The position numbers and the translations under genes are program-made. Under the pieces are notes generated by a model. That model was not told the DNA's origin. It did not search any database and was given only the letters and a program-made list of their open reading frames with translations. This document shows, in pieces, positions 16,796 through 26,440 of a DNA stretch of 64,000 nt (positions within the stretch are counted from its first letter, which is position 1; each line of letters begins with the position of its first letter). The stretch is from Elusimicrobium sp. An273 (GTDB lineage: Bacteria > Elusimicrobiota > Elusimicrobia > Elusimicrobiales > Elusimicrobiaceae). The stretch is taken from positions 124,001-188,000 of the forward strand of contig NZ_NFJD01000004.1 of NCBI RefSeq assembly GCF_002159705.1. Direction: 5' to 3'.

Positions 16796-17737
16796 ATGGA
16801 ACCTGTAACTACCACCGTGTCCGTCCTCATGTGGATCGCCTTTTGGGTCATCGTGCTGACGGCGTTATTTGTGGATTTGGCGGTGCTTAACAAACACCAC
16901 GGAAAAGTAAATATGAAAGAAGCGGCCCTGATGGTGTGCGCCTGGGTGTCGCTGGCGTTGCTGTTTGGCGGCGCCATTTGGCTGGTGGAAGGCCCGCGCC
17001 ACGCCTTGGAGTTCTATACGGGTTACGTGTTGGAATACTCTTTGTCCATTGATAACATGTTTGTGTTTATCATGATTTTCGGCTACTTTGCCATTCCGCA
17101 CGAATTGCAGCCCAAAGCGCTTTTGTGGGGTATTTTGGGCGCGGTGGTGATGCGCTTTATCTTTATTTTCCTGGGCGTTAAGCTGATTTCCATGTTCTCG
17201 TGGACGATTTACGTCTTCGGCGCGCTGCTGATTTTTACCGCCGCCAAAATGCTTTTGCAAAAAGAAGACGAAAAATTTGACCCCAGCCAGGCCTTTGTGC
17301 TCAAGGCGCTTAAAAAAGTAATGCCGCTGAAAACCGATTATCACGGCGAAAACTTTTTTGTATTGGAAAACGCCAAACGCTACGCCACGCCGCTGTTTGC
17401 GGCGGTGCTGGTGATTGAAATGTCGGACTTGATCTTCGCGGTGGACTCTATCCCCGCCGTGCTTTCCATCACGCAAGACACCTTTTTGGTGTACTCGTCC
17501 AACATTTTTGCCATCATCGGGCTGCGCTCCCTGTACTTTTTGCTTTCCGGGATGGCGGGCAAATTTCCGTATCTCAAATACGGCATTTCCGTCATTTTGT
17601 TCTTCGTGGGCGTGAAAATGCTGATTTCGCACCATTTCAAAATTCCGGTGCTGGCGTCTTTGGGCGTGATTGTGGCCATTTTGGCTGTTTCCATTTTGGC
17701 AAGCAAGTTTTTCCCGCCCAAGCCCGCGCAAGACTAG
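16796..17737 (+). CDS. TerC/Alx-family integral membrane protein
   Basis: The 313-residue protein has about eight to nine transmembrane helices and the TerC hallmarks: the acidic motif EYSLSIDNMFVF and the second-half repeat VIEMSDLIFAVDSIPAVL. Members of the family are linked to metal export, notably manganese, and to tellurite resistance. The 60 nt between the tRNA and the start are too short for a yybP-ykoY riboswitch of the usual size. AAGGAG sits 7 nt before the ATG. Confidence 0.9.
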   Translation: MEPVTTTVSVLMWIAFWVIVLTALFVDLAVLNKHHGKVNMKEAALMVCAWVSLALLFGGAIWLVEGPRHALEFYTGYVLEYSLSIDNMFVFIMIFGYFAIPHELQPKALLWGILGAVVMRFIFIFLGVKLISMFSWTIYVFGALLIFTAAKMLLQKEDEKFDPSQAFVLKALKKVMPLKTDYHGENFFVLENAKRYATPLFAAVLVIEMSDLIFAVDSIPAVLSITQDTFLVYSSNIFAIIGLRSLYFLLSGMAGKFPYLKYGISVILFFVGVKMLISHHFKIPVLASLGVIVAILAVSILASKFFPPKPAQD

Positions 17738-17803
17738 ACAGAACGGACTTTTATTTACTAGAATATAGTAACCAAATTTAATTCAGTTATAAGGAAGGAA
17801 ACT

Positions 17804-17998
17804 ATGGCGTATAAATGTGCAGTGTGCGGCAAAGCCCCGGTGTCCGGCGGCTCCTACAGCCACTCTAACTTAAGAACGAAAAGAAGCTTTAAACCGAACC
17901 TCCAGAAACAAAAAGTAGTCTTGGACGGCAAAACCCAGACTGCCTATGTGTGCACCGGCTGCATCAAGAGCGGTTTGGCAAAAAGACCTACCAAATAA
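17804..17998 (+). CDS. rpmB: 50S ribosomal protein L28
   Basis: The 64 residues match bacterial L28, with CAVCGKAPVSGGSYSHSNLRTKR at the start and the zinc-ribbon cysteine pairs CxxC (residues 5 and 8) and CTGC near residue 50. This is therefore the zinc-binding form. AAGGAAGG precedes the ATG, and a TATAGT at 17764-17769 may be its -10 box. Confidence 0.95.
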   Translation: MAYKCAVCGKAPVSGGSYSHSNLRTKRSFKPNLQKQKVVLDGKTQTAYVCTGCIKSGLAKRPTK

Positions 17999-18018
17999 GT
18001 CAGTTTTTTGGACAGAAC

Positions 18019-18052
18019 AGCCCGTGCTTATTCCTTAGTGCGGGCTTTTTTA
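18019..18052 (+). terminator. Terminator between rpmB and bamA
   Basis: The stem AGCCCG / CGGGCT with wobble pairs inside is followed by TTTTTT. It lies within the longest possible reading frame of bamA, which argues for the downstream TTG start of that gene. Confidence 0.75.
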
Positions 18053-18073
18053 TTAAAACACAAGGGGGATACT

Positions 18074-20437
18074 TTGCCCAAACGTTTTTTATTACTTTTT
18101 TTAAGCGGCCTGCTGGCTTTTTCGTACGCGCGCGCGGAGGAAACAGTCTCGCAAGAAGTAGACCCCAACGGCCCGTGGATGATTTGCGACGTAGCCGTCA
18201 GCGGGCTTAAAAACATCCGCAAAAAAACGGTTACCAAAGCCTCCCACTCCAAAAAAGGCGAGCTCTACGACCGCTTTACCATTTCCGAAGACATTCACGA
18301 TATCTCCGCCCTGGGCAACTTTGACCAGGTGGAAATAGACATCTCCCGCATGCCCGGCACCCGCACCGAAAAAGACGGGCAGGAAGCCTATCCCTGCCAC
18401 CGCATTACGTACCTGGTGCAGGAAAAACCCATTTTTGACCGCCTGACCTACGAAGGGCGCAAACACCTGGGCAAGGGCGCCATTACCCAGGCGATGACGC
18501 TGAAGCTTAAAGACCCGTTCAACGAAGCCAAGCTGGAAACCGATTTGGAACGCATCAAAGCCAAATACGCCGAAAAAGGCTACATCAACGCCAATGTAAC
18601 CTACGAACTGACCCGGGACGAAAAACTGGGCGTGGTGTACGTAAAGCTGATTATTAACGAGGGCGAACGCGTCCGCGTGAGCGCGGTGAATTTTAACGGC
18701 GAAGCGCCCGAACTGCCGGTGGAAAAAATCATCAAAAAAGCCTCCAACCGTCCGGGCAAAGTGTTCAAGCCCCAAAACCTGCAAAAAGACTGGGTGAAAA
18801 TGACGCTCTACGGCCGCAACAAAGGGTATTCCGAGTTTACCCTCTCGGCGCCGCAGGTGGAGATGAACGAGGCCAAAACCGAAGCCGCCATCACCTACGA
18901 TCTGACCGAAGGCGAAAAAGTGAATTTCGGCAGCGTGTCTTTTGAAGGCAACAACGTATTTACGCAGGAAGAGTTGGACAAACAGGTCTTCTTCCGCGAA
19001 GGAAAACTGTACAACCAAAAAGATTTTGACGATACCATCGTTTCCATTCAGGAACAATACGCCAACAAAGGCTACCTGCAGGTGCGGGTAAACCCCGTCA
19101 AAAAAATTGAAAACGGCCGGCTGGACATTACGTTTGACATCTCGGAAGGGCATATTTTCTACATCGACAATATCGACGTTACCGGCTACGAAAAAACCAA
19201 AAAATACGTCTTTACGCGCGAGCTTTCCATTCATCCCGGCGATTTGTACGACAACGAAAAAATCCGCCGCAGCCAGACCAAAATTTTAAACTTGGGCTTT
19301 GTAAACGACGTGCAGATAGACCTCCAGCCCACGGCCGACCCGCAAAAAGTGGACTTGGGCTTTAACATCGTAGAAGGCCGCCCCGGCATGTTTACGGCCG
19401 GTTTGGCCATGAGCTCCATGGACGGCTTGTACGGCGAAGTTTCCATCAACCATATGAACCTGTTCGGGCGGGCACAGCGCCTGTCTTTGCGCACGTTGTT
19501 CGGGAAAGAAATTTTGGATTACACCGTCAGCTGGTCTACCCCGTGGATTTACGACAAACCCACCTCGCTGGGCATTGATTTGTTCAACACCCGCCGCTAC
19601 CGTTCGTTCTACACCGAAAACCAGGCCTATACCGAAAAACGCCTGGGCGGACGCATCAAAGTAGGCCCGCGCTTTAACGACGACATTTACCAGCTTTCGT
19701 TCGGTTATTCGTTTGAAAACATTGACATTTACGACATAGACGCCCAATTCCTGCCGCCCAACGCCAACCCCGGCGACCCCAACTACCTGCAAAAAGGGGA
19801 CACGAACATGTCCACCTTCAGCGTAGACTTCGCCATCGATACGCGCGACAACATCTGGGATCCCACCCGCGGCTGGCGCAACTCCCTAGGCTTGGCCTTA
19901 GCCGGCGGCCCGATCGGGGGCGACTTGGATTTGTGGTACTTAAACGCACGCTCCATTTTCAACCACACGGTGTGGAACGTGGGCGGAAACTACCCCATTG
20001 TGTTTGTCTTGTCCAACAAAATCGGCTCCGTGCAGGCGTACGGACGCACGGAAGAAGTGCCGCCGTATGAAAAGTTCTTCCTGGGCGGGGCGGACACGAT
20101 CCGCGGGTACGAACGCGCGGGCGAAGTGGGGCCGCTTTACGGTGGGGATATGTACTACGTGATGAATGCGGAACTGCGCTTTCCGCTGGCGCGCGAAGGA
20201 CGGCGCAACATGGCGCAGCTGGCGTTCTTCTTTGACTTGGGCAACTCGTGGAACAAGTTTGACGATTTGGAATTTTCGCTGGGCCCGGACGTAAACCAGT
20301 TTAAAGCCGGCGTAGGCGTAGGTCTGCGGTTTACCACGCCGTCCTTGCCGATCCGCATTGACTGGGGGTATGGCCTCAACCACAAGTCCAACGAAGACCG
20401 TTCCCATTTCTACTTCAACATCTCTAACATGATGTAG
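18074..20437 (+). CDS. bamA: Outer membrane protein assembly factor BamA
   Basis: The start is set at a TTG, preceded by AAGGGGG with 7 nt spacing and followed at once by a signal peptide (PKRFLLLFLSGLLAF). An ATG at 18008 would put the rpmB terminator inside the gene. The 787-residue product has serial POTRA domains in its first 420 residues and a C-terminal Omp85 barrel with the conserved IRGYERAGEVGP motif. It ends in a strand-like tail (YFNISNMM). BamA inserts beta-barrels into the outer membrane. It heads an operon with an OmpH-like chaperone and lipid A genes. Confidence 0.93.
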   Translation: MPKRFLLLFLSGLLAFSYARAEETVSQEVDPNGPWMICDVAVSGLKNIRKKTVTKASHSKKGELYDRFTISEDIHDISALGNFDQVEIDISRMPGTRTEKDGQEAYPCHRITYLVQEKPIFDRLTYEGRKHLGKGAITQAMTLKLKDPFNEAKLETDLERIKAKYAEKGYINANVTYELTRDEKLGVVYVKLIINEGERVRVSAVNFNGEAPELPVEKIIKKASNRPGKVFKPQNLQKDWVKMTLYGRNKGYSEFTLSAPQVEMNEAKTEAAITYDLTEGEKVNFGSVSFEGNNVFTQEELDKQVFFREGKLYNQKDFDDTIVSIQEQYANKGYLQVRVNPVKKIENGRLDITFDISEGHIFYIDNIDVTGYEKTKKYVFTRELSIHPGDLYDNEKIRRSQTKILNLGFVNDVQIDLQPTADPQKVDLGFNIVEGRPGMFTAGLAMSSMDGLYGEVSINHMNLFGRAQRLSLRTLFGKEILDYTVSWSTPWIYDKPTSLGIDLFNTRRYRSFYTENQAYTEKRLGGRIKVGPRFNDDIYQLSFGYSFENIDIYDIDAQFLPPNANPGDPNYLQKGDTNMSTFSVDFAIDTRDNIWDPTRGWRNSLGLALAGGPIGGDLDLWYLNARSIFNHTVWNVGGNYPIVFVLSNKIGSVQAYGRTEEVPPYEKFFLGGADTIRGYERAGEVGPLYGGDMYYVMNAELRFPLAREGRRNMAQLAFFFDLGNSWNKFDDLEFSLGPDVNQFKAGVGVGLRFTTPSLPIRIDWGYGLNHKSNEDRSHFYFNISNMM

Positions 20438-20444
20438 GAGGCGT

Positions 20445-21470
20445 ATGAAGAAAGTTTGGCTGTTTTTACTGGCACTTGGTTTAAGCGCACCGCTGGCCGC
20501 GCAGGAAGCTTCGGCCGATAAGCTCTCGCCCGAAGAAGCGGCGGCCGTGGCGTCCATTTTGGCCAAAACAGCCGCCCAGCAGGCCCCCGAGGAAGACGAT
20601 AAAATCGTCCTGCCCGAGGAAACAAAAAAACAGGCGTTTGACGAGGTCAACCCGCCCAAGCCCGCCGAAACGTCGGCCGCGGCCGAGGCGCAAACGCCCG
20701 CCCAGACGGAGCAAACGAACACCCCTGTTAGGCCGCTAGATCAGGAGGCCTCTTCCTCGCCATCCGATGCGACGGCCAACCCGCCGCAAACGCCGGGGGA
20801 TCCGTCGGCCACGCAGGAACAGGAACCGCCCGCCAAGTGCTTGACGGTGGCGTATATTGATATAGACGAAGCGTTTAACGAGCACCCGCGCACGATTGCG
20901 GTAAAAGAGCAAATCCGGCTGAAGATTTTGTCAAAAGAAGAAGAAGTCCGCGGGGCCAAGGCGCTCATAGCGGCCTTGGAAACCGAAAACGCCCAACTGG
21001 CCCGGCAGGTGCGGGAATTAAAACCCTATTACGAGCGCATCGTGGTAGAACCGCAGCCGCTGCTGCCCAAAATAGAAGAAAGCGCCGATGCGCTGCAGCT
21101 GGGCAACCTGTTAAACCGACTGACGTTTTCCGGCACGGAAATTTTGTCCACCAGCCCGCTCAACACGCCGGCCGAGCTGGATGACTTAACGGCGCGGATA
21201 GCGTCTAACAAAAAAATTATTGCGGAGCGCAGTTTTTTTATTGATAATTATAAATATAACACCCGCGAAGAAATTTTGCAGTTGGAAAAGACAGAAGTAA
21301 ACGAGATTTTGAAAGACATTTATACGGAAATAAAATCGTTCGCCAAGAAAAGAAACGTCGGCGCGATCGTACGCAAAGACGAGGTCTTGTACGGGGAACG
21401 GCCGGTCAACGTAACCAAGGATTTTATAGACCGGCTGAAAAAATCCAAAAAATACCGCAAACGCGGCTAA
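20445..21470 (+). CDS. OmpH/Skp-like periplasmic protein with a Pro/Ala/Glu-rich extension
   Basis: The 341-residue protein has a signal peptide (cleavage LAA-QE) and a low-complexity Pro/Ala/Glu/Gln region to about residue 125. An OmpH-type domain then begins with VAYIDIDEAFNEHPRTIAVKEQI and continues as a long coiled coil to the basic C-terminus. Skp/OmpH chaperones carry nascent barrel proteins to BamA, and the gene lies 7 nt after bamA. The extension makes it about twice the usual length. Confidence 0.8.
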   Translation: MKKVWLFLLALGLSAPLAAQEASADKLSPEEAAAVASILAKTAAQQAPEEDDKIVLPEETKKQAFDEVNPPKPAETSAAAEAQTPAQTEQTNTPVRPLDQEASSSPSDATANPPQTPGDPSATQEQEPPAKCLTVAYIDIDEAFNEHPRTIAVKEQIRLKILSKEEEVRGAKALIAALETENAQLARQVRELKPYYERIVVEPQPLLPKIEESADALQLGNLLNRLTFSGTEILSTSPLNTPAELDDLTARIASNKKIIAERSFFIDNYKYNTREEILQLEKTEVNEILKDIYTEIKSFAKKRNVGAIVRKDEVLYGERPVNVTKDFIDRLKKSKKYRKRG

Positions 21471-21484
21471 AACAGAGGTTTTAT

Positions 21485-22561
21485 ATGCTCAACCTACCCC
21501 TCAGTGAAGTAGCTAAAATTACCGGCGCCGAACCGGGCGCCAAGCAGGACGTAACCGTGCGCGAACTCTGCGCCTTGGAGGACGCCCGCGAAGGCGGCAT
21601 TTGCTATTTAACTTCGCTGGAAAAAACCGATTTGTTAAAAGACTTAAAGGCTTCCGTCCTCATTGTGCCGCAGGAAGCCAAAGGCAAGGAGCTTCCGTTC
21701 CAAGGGGCCCTGCTCTACGCCCAAAACCCGGAATGGGCGTTTATCTTGCTGATGAAATATGCGGACGCCCAAAAACAAAAACATACGCCGGGCATCCACC
21801 CCACGGCCGTCATCAGCCCTTCGGCCAAGCTGGGGGCGGACGTTTGCGTAGGGGCCTACACCGTCATTGAAGACGGCGTTACCGTGGGCGACGGAACGGT
21901 CATCTTTCCGCAGTGCTATATCGGCAAAAACGTAACCATCGGCAAGAACTGCTATATTTATCCGCAGGTGGTCATCCGCGAGGAATGCGTACTGAAAGAT
22001 TACGTCATTTTGCAGGCGGGGGCCAAAATCGGCTCGGACGGATTCGGATTTACCTTCCACGAAGGCCGGCACCAAAAAATTCCGCAAATTGGCAACGTGG
22101 TGCTGGGCAACGACGTGGAAGTACAGTCCAACTCGTGCATTGACCGCGCCAAAATTTCCAGCACGTATATCGGCGACAATACCAAGATAGATAACCTCGT
22201 CCAGGTGGGGCACAACGTAAAAGTGGGCATGAGCACCATTATGTGCGCCCAAGTGGGCGTAGCCGGCACGACGGACATCGGAAACGGCGTTATTTTGGCG
22301 GGGCAAGTGGGCCTTGCCGGCCATATGAAAATAGGCGACCGCGTGCAAATTGGTGCCCAGTCGGGGGTTATTTCGTCCATTCCGGCGGGGCAGGTGTACT
22401 TTGGCTACCCGGCCATGCCCCAGCGGGAAGCTTTTAAACAGCAGGCGATGCTTCGCAAACTGCCCGAGCTGTACAAAGAGTTCCGCGCGATGAAAAAACA
22501 AGCCGACGAAGTGCAAAAATTATCGTTTTTTGGAAAACTGAAAAAATTATTAGGATTGTAA
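21485..22561 (+). CDS. lpxD: UDP-3-O-acylglucosamine N-acyltransferase LpxD
   Basis: This 358-residue cytoplasmic enzyme has an N-terminal uridine-binding domain and a left-handed beta-helix of hexapeptide repeats (HPTAVISPSAKLGADVCVGAYTVIEDG). The catalytic His is likely in QVGHNVKVG. It adds the second acyl chain in lipid A synthesis. It sits between the ompH-like gene and lpxC, and AGAGG precedes the ATG. Confidence 0.95.
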   Translation: MLNLPLSEVAKITGAEPGAKQDVTVRELCALEDAREGGICYLTSLEKTDLLKDLKASVLIVPQEAKGKELPFQGALLYAQNPEWAFILLMKYADAQKQKHTPGIHPTAVISPSAKLGADVCVGAYTVIEDGVTVGDGTVIFPQCYIGKNVTIGKNCYIYPQVVIREECVLKDYVILQAGAKIGSDGFGFTFHEGRHQKIPQIGNVVLGNDVEVQSNSCIDRAKISSTYIGDNTKIDNLVQVGHNVKVGMSTIMCAQVGVAGTTDIGNGVILAGQVGLAGHMKIGDRVQIGAQSGVISSIPAGQVYFGYPAMPQREAFKQQAMLRKLPELYKEFRAMKKQADEVQKLSFFGKLKKLLGL

Positions 22562-22562
22562 T

Positions 22563-23387
22563 ATGAGAAAAACGCTTTCTTCCCCAGCCGTGGTCAGCGG
22601 CGTAGGCCTGCATACGGGCGTACCCGCCACCATGACGTTTAAACCCGCCGACAACGGCATCACTTTTCTGCGTACGGATATCGCCGGCGCCAAACCGATT
22701 GCAGCGCACGTCAACAGCGTCAGCTCCACACTGCGCGGCACCAACCTCAAGAACGAAACGGCCGAAGTCTGGACGGTGGAACACGCCCTTTCTGCCCTGC
22801 ACGCCCTGGGCATTACGGACGCAGCGGTGGAAATGGACGGCCCCGAACCGCCCGTAACCGACGGCGCCAGCGACCTCTATATAGAGGCCCTTCAAAAAGC
22901 CGGTCTGAAAGAACTGCCGGCCGAGCAGCCGCTTTTAAACATCAAACAAAAAATCACCTACTCCAGCGGCAACATTTCCTACAGCGCCGAACCCGCCGAT
23001 AAGCTGACGTTTACGTTTTTGTTCCTGCATAAACATCCGCTCGTCAGCCGGCAGGAATTTACGCTGGAATTTACACCGGAAAACTATATCAAAGAAATTT
23101 CCCGCGCGCGTACGTTCGGGTTTGAAGAAGAACTGGCCTTTTTAAAGGCGCACGGCCTGGCCAAAGGCGGCAATTTGGAAAACGCCGTCATCGTAGGAAA
23201 GGATAAATTTATCAACGAACTGCGCTACCCGGATGAACTGGTGCGCCATAAAATTTTAGACTTGGTGGGCGACTTAAGCCTGACCGGGCGCAAACTGCCG
23301 CCGCTTAAAATTACCTGTGCCTGCGGCGGACACAAACACAATATCATTTTTGCCAAAATCCTTTTGGCCAATTCGGAGGACAAATGA
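22563..23387 (+). CDS. lpxC: UDP-3-O-acyl-N-acetylglucosamine deacetylase LpxC
   Basis: The 274-residue enzyme has the LpxC motifs: SGVGLHTG at the start, zinc ligands in VEHALSALHA and in RHKILDLVGDL, and the catalytic His in GGHKHN. It performs the committed step of lipid A synthesis. The gene begins one base after lpxD and overlaps fabZ by 4 nt. It is a stand-alone LpxC, not fused to FabZ as in some Bacteroidota. Confidence 0.95.
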   Translation: MRKTLSSPAVVSGVGLHTGVPATMTFKPADNGITFLRTDIAGAKPIAAHVNSVSSTLRGTNLKNETAEVWTVEHALSALHALGITDAAVEMDGPEPPVTDGASDLYIEALQKAGLKELPAEQPLLNIKQKITYSSGNISYSAEPADKLTFTFLFLHKHPLVSRQEFTLEFTPENYIKEISRARTFGFEEELAFLKAHGLAKGGNLENAVIVGKDKFINELRYPDELVRHKILDLVGDLSLTGRKLPPLKITCACGGHKHNIIFAKILLANSEDK

Positions 23388-23875
23388 GTGCCAAATCTGC
23401 CAGTTTAAAAGATTTCCTGACCATGACCCCTGTCAAAATTTACGATCAGGAACATATTAAAAGCAATATCCCCCACCGCGAGCCGTTTTTGCTCGTAGAT
23501 GAGGTGTGGGAGCTGGATCCCGACAAAAAATACTTGGGCATCCGGCACGTCCGCCCGGACGAATACTACTTTCAGGGCCACTTTCCCGGCCGGCCGGTAA
23601 TGCCGGGCGTACTGGTGGTAGAAAGCATGTCCCAGGCGTTTGGCGGCGCCATTATGAGCCGCACCGTCGGTGAGAACAAAGGAATCCCGCTGTTTTTAAG
23701 TATCGACGAGGCCAAATTCCGCGGGATGGTGCAGCCCGGCGATACGCTGCAAATGCCCATTGAAGTGCTGCGTTTGGGCAAAATTGCCAAAATTTATGCG
23801 GAAGCTTACGTGAACGGCAAGTTGTGCGCGCAAGCCACCCTGAACTTCATCCTAGGAGAAACTTCCCATGTCTAA
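23384..23875 (+). CDS. fabZ: 3-hydroxyacyl-ACP dehydratase FabZ
   Basis: The 163-residue hot-dog-fold protein carries the active-site His in IPHREPFLLVDEV and the catalytic Glu in HFPGRPVMPGVLVVESMSQ. It dehydrates 3-hydroxyacyl-ACP and competes with the Lpx acyltransferases for substrate, hence its place in the lipid A operon. There is an ATGA overlap with lpxC and an 8-nt overlap with lpxA. Confidence 0.95.
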   Translation: MSAKSASLKDFLTMTPVKIYDQEHIKSNIPHREPFLLVDEVWELDPDKKYLGIRHVRPDEYYFQGHFPGRPVMPGVLVVESMSQAFGGAIMSRTVGENKGIPLFLSIDEAKFRGMVQPGDTLQMPIEVLRLGKIAKIYAEAYVNGKLCAQATLNFILGETSHV

Positions 23876-24665
23876 CATTCACCCCACGGCCATTATTGAT
23901 CCGGCCGCCCAAATAGATCCCTCCACCACCGTCGGCCCCTATACCATTATCGGGGCGGATGTGGTCATCGGCAAAAACAATAAAATCGGCCCTTATTGCG
24001 TGATTGAAAACACCACCATGGGTGACGGGAACGAACTGATTGCCAGCTCGTTCGTAGGCGTCAAGCCGCAGGATTTGTCGTATAACGACGAACCCACCCG
24101 CGTAACCATCGGCAACGGCAACAAAATCCGCGAATGCGTAACGATTCACCGCTCCACCAAGCTTGACTGCCCCACCTCCATCGGCAACAACTGCCTGCTG
24201 ATGGCCAACTCCCACATTGCCCACGACTGCCATTTAGGCAACAACATTATTATTGCCAACAGCACCGGCGTAGCCGGGCACGTGGTAGTGGAAGACCGTG
24301 TCGTGATGTCCGGCATGGTGGGCATTCACCAATTTGTACGCGTGGGCACGATGGCGATGCTTTCGGGCGGGGCTATGCTGCCGCTGGACATTCCCCCCTA
24401 CTGCATTGCCCAAGGGGAACGCGCCCGCCTGGTAGGCCTAAACATTGTAGGCATGCGCCGCGGCGGCCTTTCGCGCGAAACCATTTTGGAAATCAGACGC
24501 GCGTATAAGCTTCTGTTCCGCAGCGGCAAACGCCTGCAGGACGCGATGGACGAACTGGAAGCCACGCACCCTTGCAAAGAAGTGCAGCATATGATTGATT
24601 TCTGCCGCGCCTCTTCCCGCGGGGTGGCCACGGCCAAGCGCAAAGTAAACGAGAATGACGACTAA
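23868..24665 (+). CDS. lpxA: UDP-N-acetylglucosamine O-acyltransferase LpxA
   Basis: The 265-residue protein has hexapeptide repeats (HPTAIIDPAAQIDPSTTVGPYTII), the catalytic His in the region MANSHIAHDC, and the C-terminal helical domain around GLNIVGMRRGGLSRE. It catalyses the first step of lipid A synthesis. TAGGAGA precedes the ATG, and it overlaps lpxI by 11 nt. Confidence 0.96.
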   Translation: MSNIHPTAIIDPAAQIDPSTTVGPYTIIGADVVIGKNNKIGPYCVIENTTMGDGNELIASSFVGVKPQDLSYNDEPTRVTIGNGNKIRECVTIHRSTKLDCPTSIGNNCLLMANSHIAHDCHLGNNIIIANSTGVAGHVVVEDRVVMSGMVGIHQFVRVGTMAMLSGGAMLPLDIPPYCIAQGERARLVGLNIVGMRRGGLSRETILEIRRAYKLLFRSGKRLQDAMDELEATHPCKEVQHMIDFCRASSRGVATAKRKVNENDD

Positions 24666-25482
24666 GAAAATAGGCCTCATTGCCGGCGAAGGAAAAATGC
24701 CCGTCTACATTGCCCAAAAGGCAACCGCCAACGGGTATGAGGTATACGTCGCCGGCGCTAAAGGCAACGCCAAAGAAGAAGATTTCAAAACCTGCGCCCG
24801 TGTGTTCCGTGCGTTTCGGCTGGGGCAGCTGGGCGCAGGCATTCGCTTCTTTAAAGAACACGGCGTTACGCGCGTGGTCATGGCGGGGCGCGTACAGCAC
24901 ACGTCTATTTTCTCTAACTTAATGCCGGATCTGCGGGGCGCCAAGTTTTTGGCTTCGCTTAAAAATATGCAGGCCAAAAACATCCTCTCCCGCGTGATGG
25001 ACGAATTTAAAAAAGACGGCATTACCTTTGAAAATTCGGCCTTGTTTTTAGAAGATTTTATGCCCCAAAAAGGGCTCCTTTCCGCCCGGCCGCTTACGCC
25101 GGAAGAAGAAAAAACGGCGGCCTTCGGCTACAAAATTGCCAAGGCGATTGCCGCGCTGGACATCGGGCTTACGTGCGTGGTCAGCCAAAACGCCGTGATT
25201 GCGGTGGAAGGGATGGAAGGCACCGACCGCTGCATTTTGCGGGCGGGAGAGCTGTATAAAAGCTCGGCCGAAAAGAAATCCACCGTGGCGGTGGTCAAAG
25301 TGGCCCGCCCGGATCAGGACAGCCGTTTTGATCTGCCCGTCATCGGCAAAGGCACCGTGGAAAGCCTGCATAAAGCCGGGTTTGAAGTCTTGGCTTTTGA
25401 AGCGGGCAAAACATTGGTGCTGGATTTGGAAGAAGTCATCCGCCTGGCGGACAAATACCACATTTCTGTAACGGCCATCTAG
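24655..25482 (+). CDS. lpxI: UDP-2,3-diacylglucosamine pyrophosphatase LpxI
   Basis: The 275 residues match the DUF1009/LpxI family: the N-terminal GLIAGEGKMPVYIA, the central RLGQLGAGIRFFKEHGV, and the C-terminal domain containing EGMEGTDRCILRAGEL with the catalytic-region Asp. LpxI makes lipid X and replaces LpxH in many lineages. It closes the bamA-lpx operon, which is followed by a terminator. Confidence 0.9.
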   Translation: MTTKKIGLIAGEGKMPVYIAQKATANGYEVYVAGAKGNAKEEDFKTCARVFRAFRLGQLGAGIRFFKEHGVTRVVMAGRVQHTSIFSNLMPDLRGAKFLASLKNMQAKNILSRVMDEFKKDGITFENSALFLEDFMPQKGLLSARPLTPEEEKTAAFGYKIAKAIAALDIGLTCVVSQNAVIAVEGMEGTDRCILRAGELYKSSAEKKSTVAVVKVARPDQDSRFDLPVIGKGTVESLHKAGFEVLAFEAGKTLVLDLEEVIRLADKYHISVTAI

Positions 25483-25497
25483 AAACTGCTTTTTTAC

Positions 25498-25532
25498 AAA
25501 CCGCAAAAGCGCTTTCCTTTTGCGGTTTTTTG
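25498..25532 (+). terminator. Terminator of the bamA-lpxI operon
   Basis: The stem AAACCGCAAAAG / CTTTTGCGGTTT is followed by TTTTG. Confidence 0.85.
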
Positions 25533-25587
25533 TCGGCCTTTTGCCGGGTTTGTCTTCGGGCGGAAGGGCTTTTCATTTTTCTTTCTT

Positions 25588-25633
25588 TATGATAGTATGT
25601 TAATAGGAAGTCTCTCGCCTTAGGACGGGAGAG
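25588..25633 (+). promoter_or_regulatory. Promoter and leader hairpin of tpiA
   Basis: TATGAT at 25588-25593 is a plausible -10 box. The 70-nt leader contains a hairpin with arms CTCTC (25612-25616) and GAGAG (25629-25633), extended by CC/GG around a bulged G. Its function is unknown. Confidence 0.35.
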
Positions 25634-25670
25634 CGTTCTATGTACTTTTTATATAAAAGAGGATTTTAAA

Positions 25671-26426
25671 ATGACCAAAAGAACACCTATTATCGCCGGA
25701 AACTGGAAAATGCACAATACCTTGGCGGAATCCGCCGCGCTGATCACCGCGCTGACCAAAGCCGGCAACAAAAACCACGTAGAAATCATTGTAGCCCCGT
25801 CCTACACGTCGCTGGCCAAAGTAGCCGAACTGGCCAAAGGATCCGAAATCCAGGTAGCTGCCCAAGACGTGCATTGGGAAGACAAAGGCGCTTTTACCAG
25901 CGCGGTTTCCCCCGTGCAGGCCAAAGACGCCGGCGCCACCCACACGTTAATCGGCCACAGCGAACGCAGAAGCGTATTTGGCGACACGGATGAAATTTTA
26001 AACAAAAAAGTAGCCGCCGCCCTGCGCCACGGTTTAACCGTCATCTTCTGCGTAGGCGAAACCTTGGAAGAACGCGAAGCCGGCAAAACGCTTTCCGTCA
26101 TTGAAAGCCAGCTTAAAAACGGCTTGAAAGATTTTACCGAAGAACAATTAAAAGGCCTGATTATCGCCTATGAACCGGTGTGGGCCATCGGCACCGGCAA
26201 GACCGCCACGCCCGACCAAGCCCAGGAAGTACACGCCGCGATCCGCGCGTACTTGGCCAAAGCCTATTCGCCGGCCTTTGCAGAAGCGACCCGCATTCTC
26301 TACGGCGGCAGCGTAAAAGATTCCAACGTGGACGAAATTATGGCCAAAGAAGACGTGGACGGCGCTTTAGTCGGCGGCCAGTCTTTGATTGCGGAAAAAT
26401 TCGCCCGCATCATTAACTTTAACTAA
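25671..26426 (+). CDS. tpiA: Triosephosphate isomerase
   Basis: The 251-residue TIM barrel has all the active-site motifs: Lys in GNWKMHN, His in IGHSERR, Glu in [11 protein letters not shown], and the phosphate loop LYGGSVK. It interconverts dihydroxyacetone phosphate and glyceraldehyde 3-phosphate. AGAGG precedes the ATG. The next gene, deoC, lies 14 nt downstream and yields the same triose phosphate. Confidence 0.97.
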   Translation: MTKRTPIIAGNWKMHNTLAESAALITALTKAGNKNHVEIIVAPSYTSLAKVAELAKGSEIQVAAQDVHWEDKGAFTSAVSPVQAKDAGATHTLIGHSERRSVFGDTDEILNKKVAAALRHGLTVIFCVGETLEEREAGKTLSVIESQLKNGLKDFTEEQLKGLIIAYEPVWAIGTGKTATPDQAQEVHAAIRAYLAKAYSPAFAEATRILYGGSVKDSNVDEIMAKEDVDGALVGGQSLIAEKFARIINFN

Positions 26427-26440
26427 ACAAGGAGTTTCGT

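Noticed and set aside
18101-19234. 377-codon minus-strand frame within bamA
   Set aside because: bamA on the plus strand is unambiguous; the antisense product has no recognisable domain and is Phe/Val/His-rich, as expected of a shadow frame.
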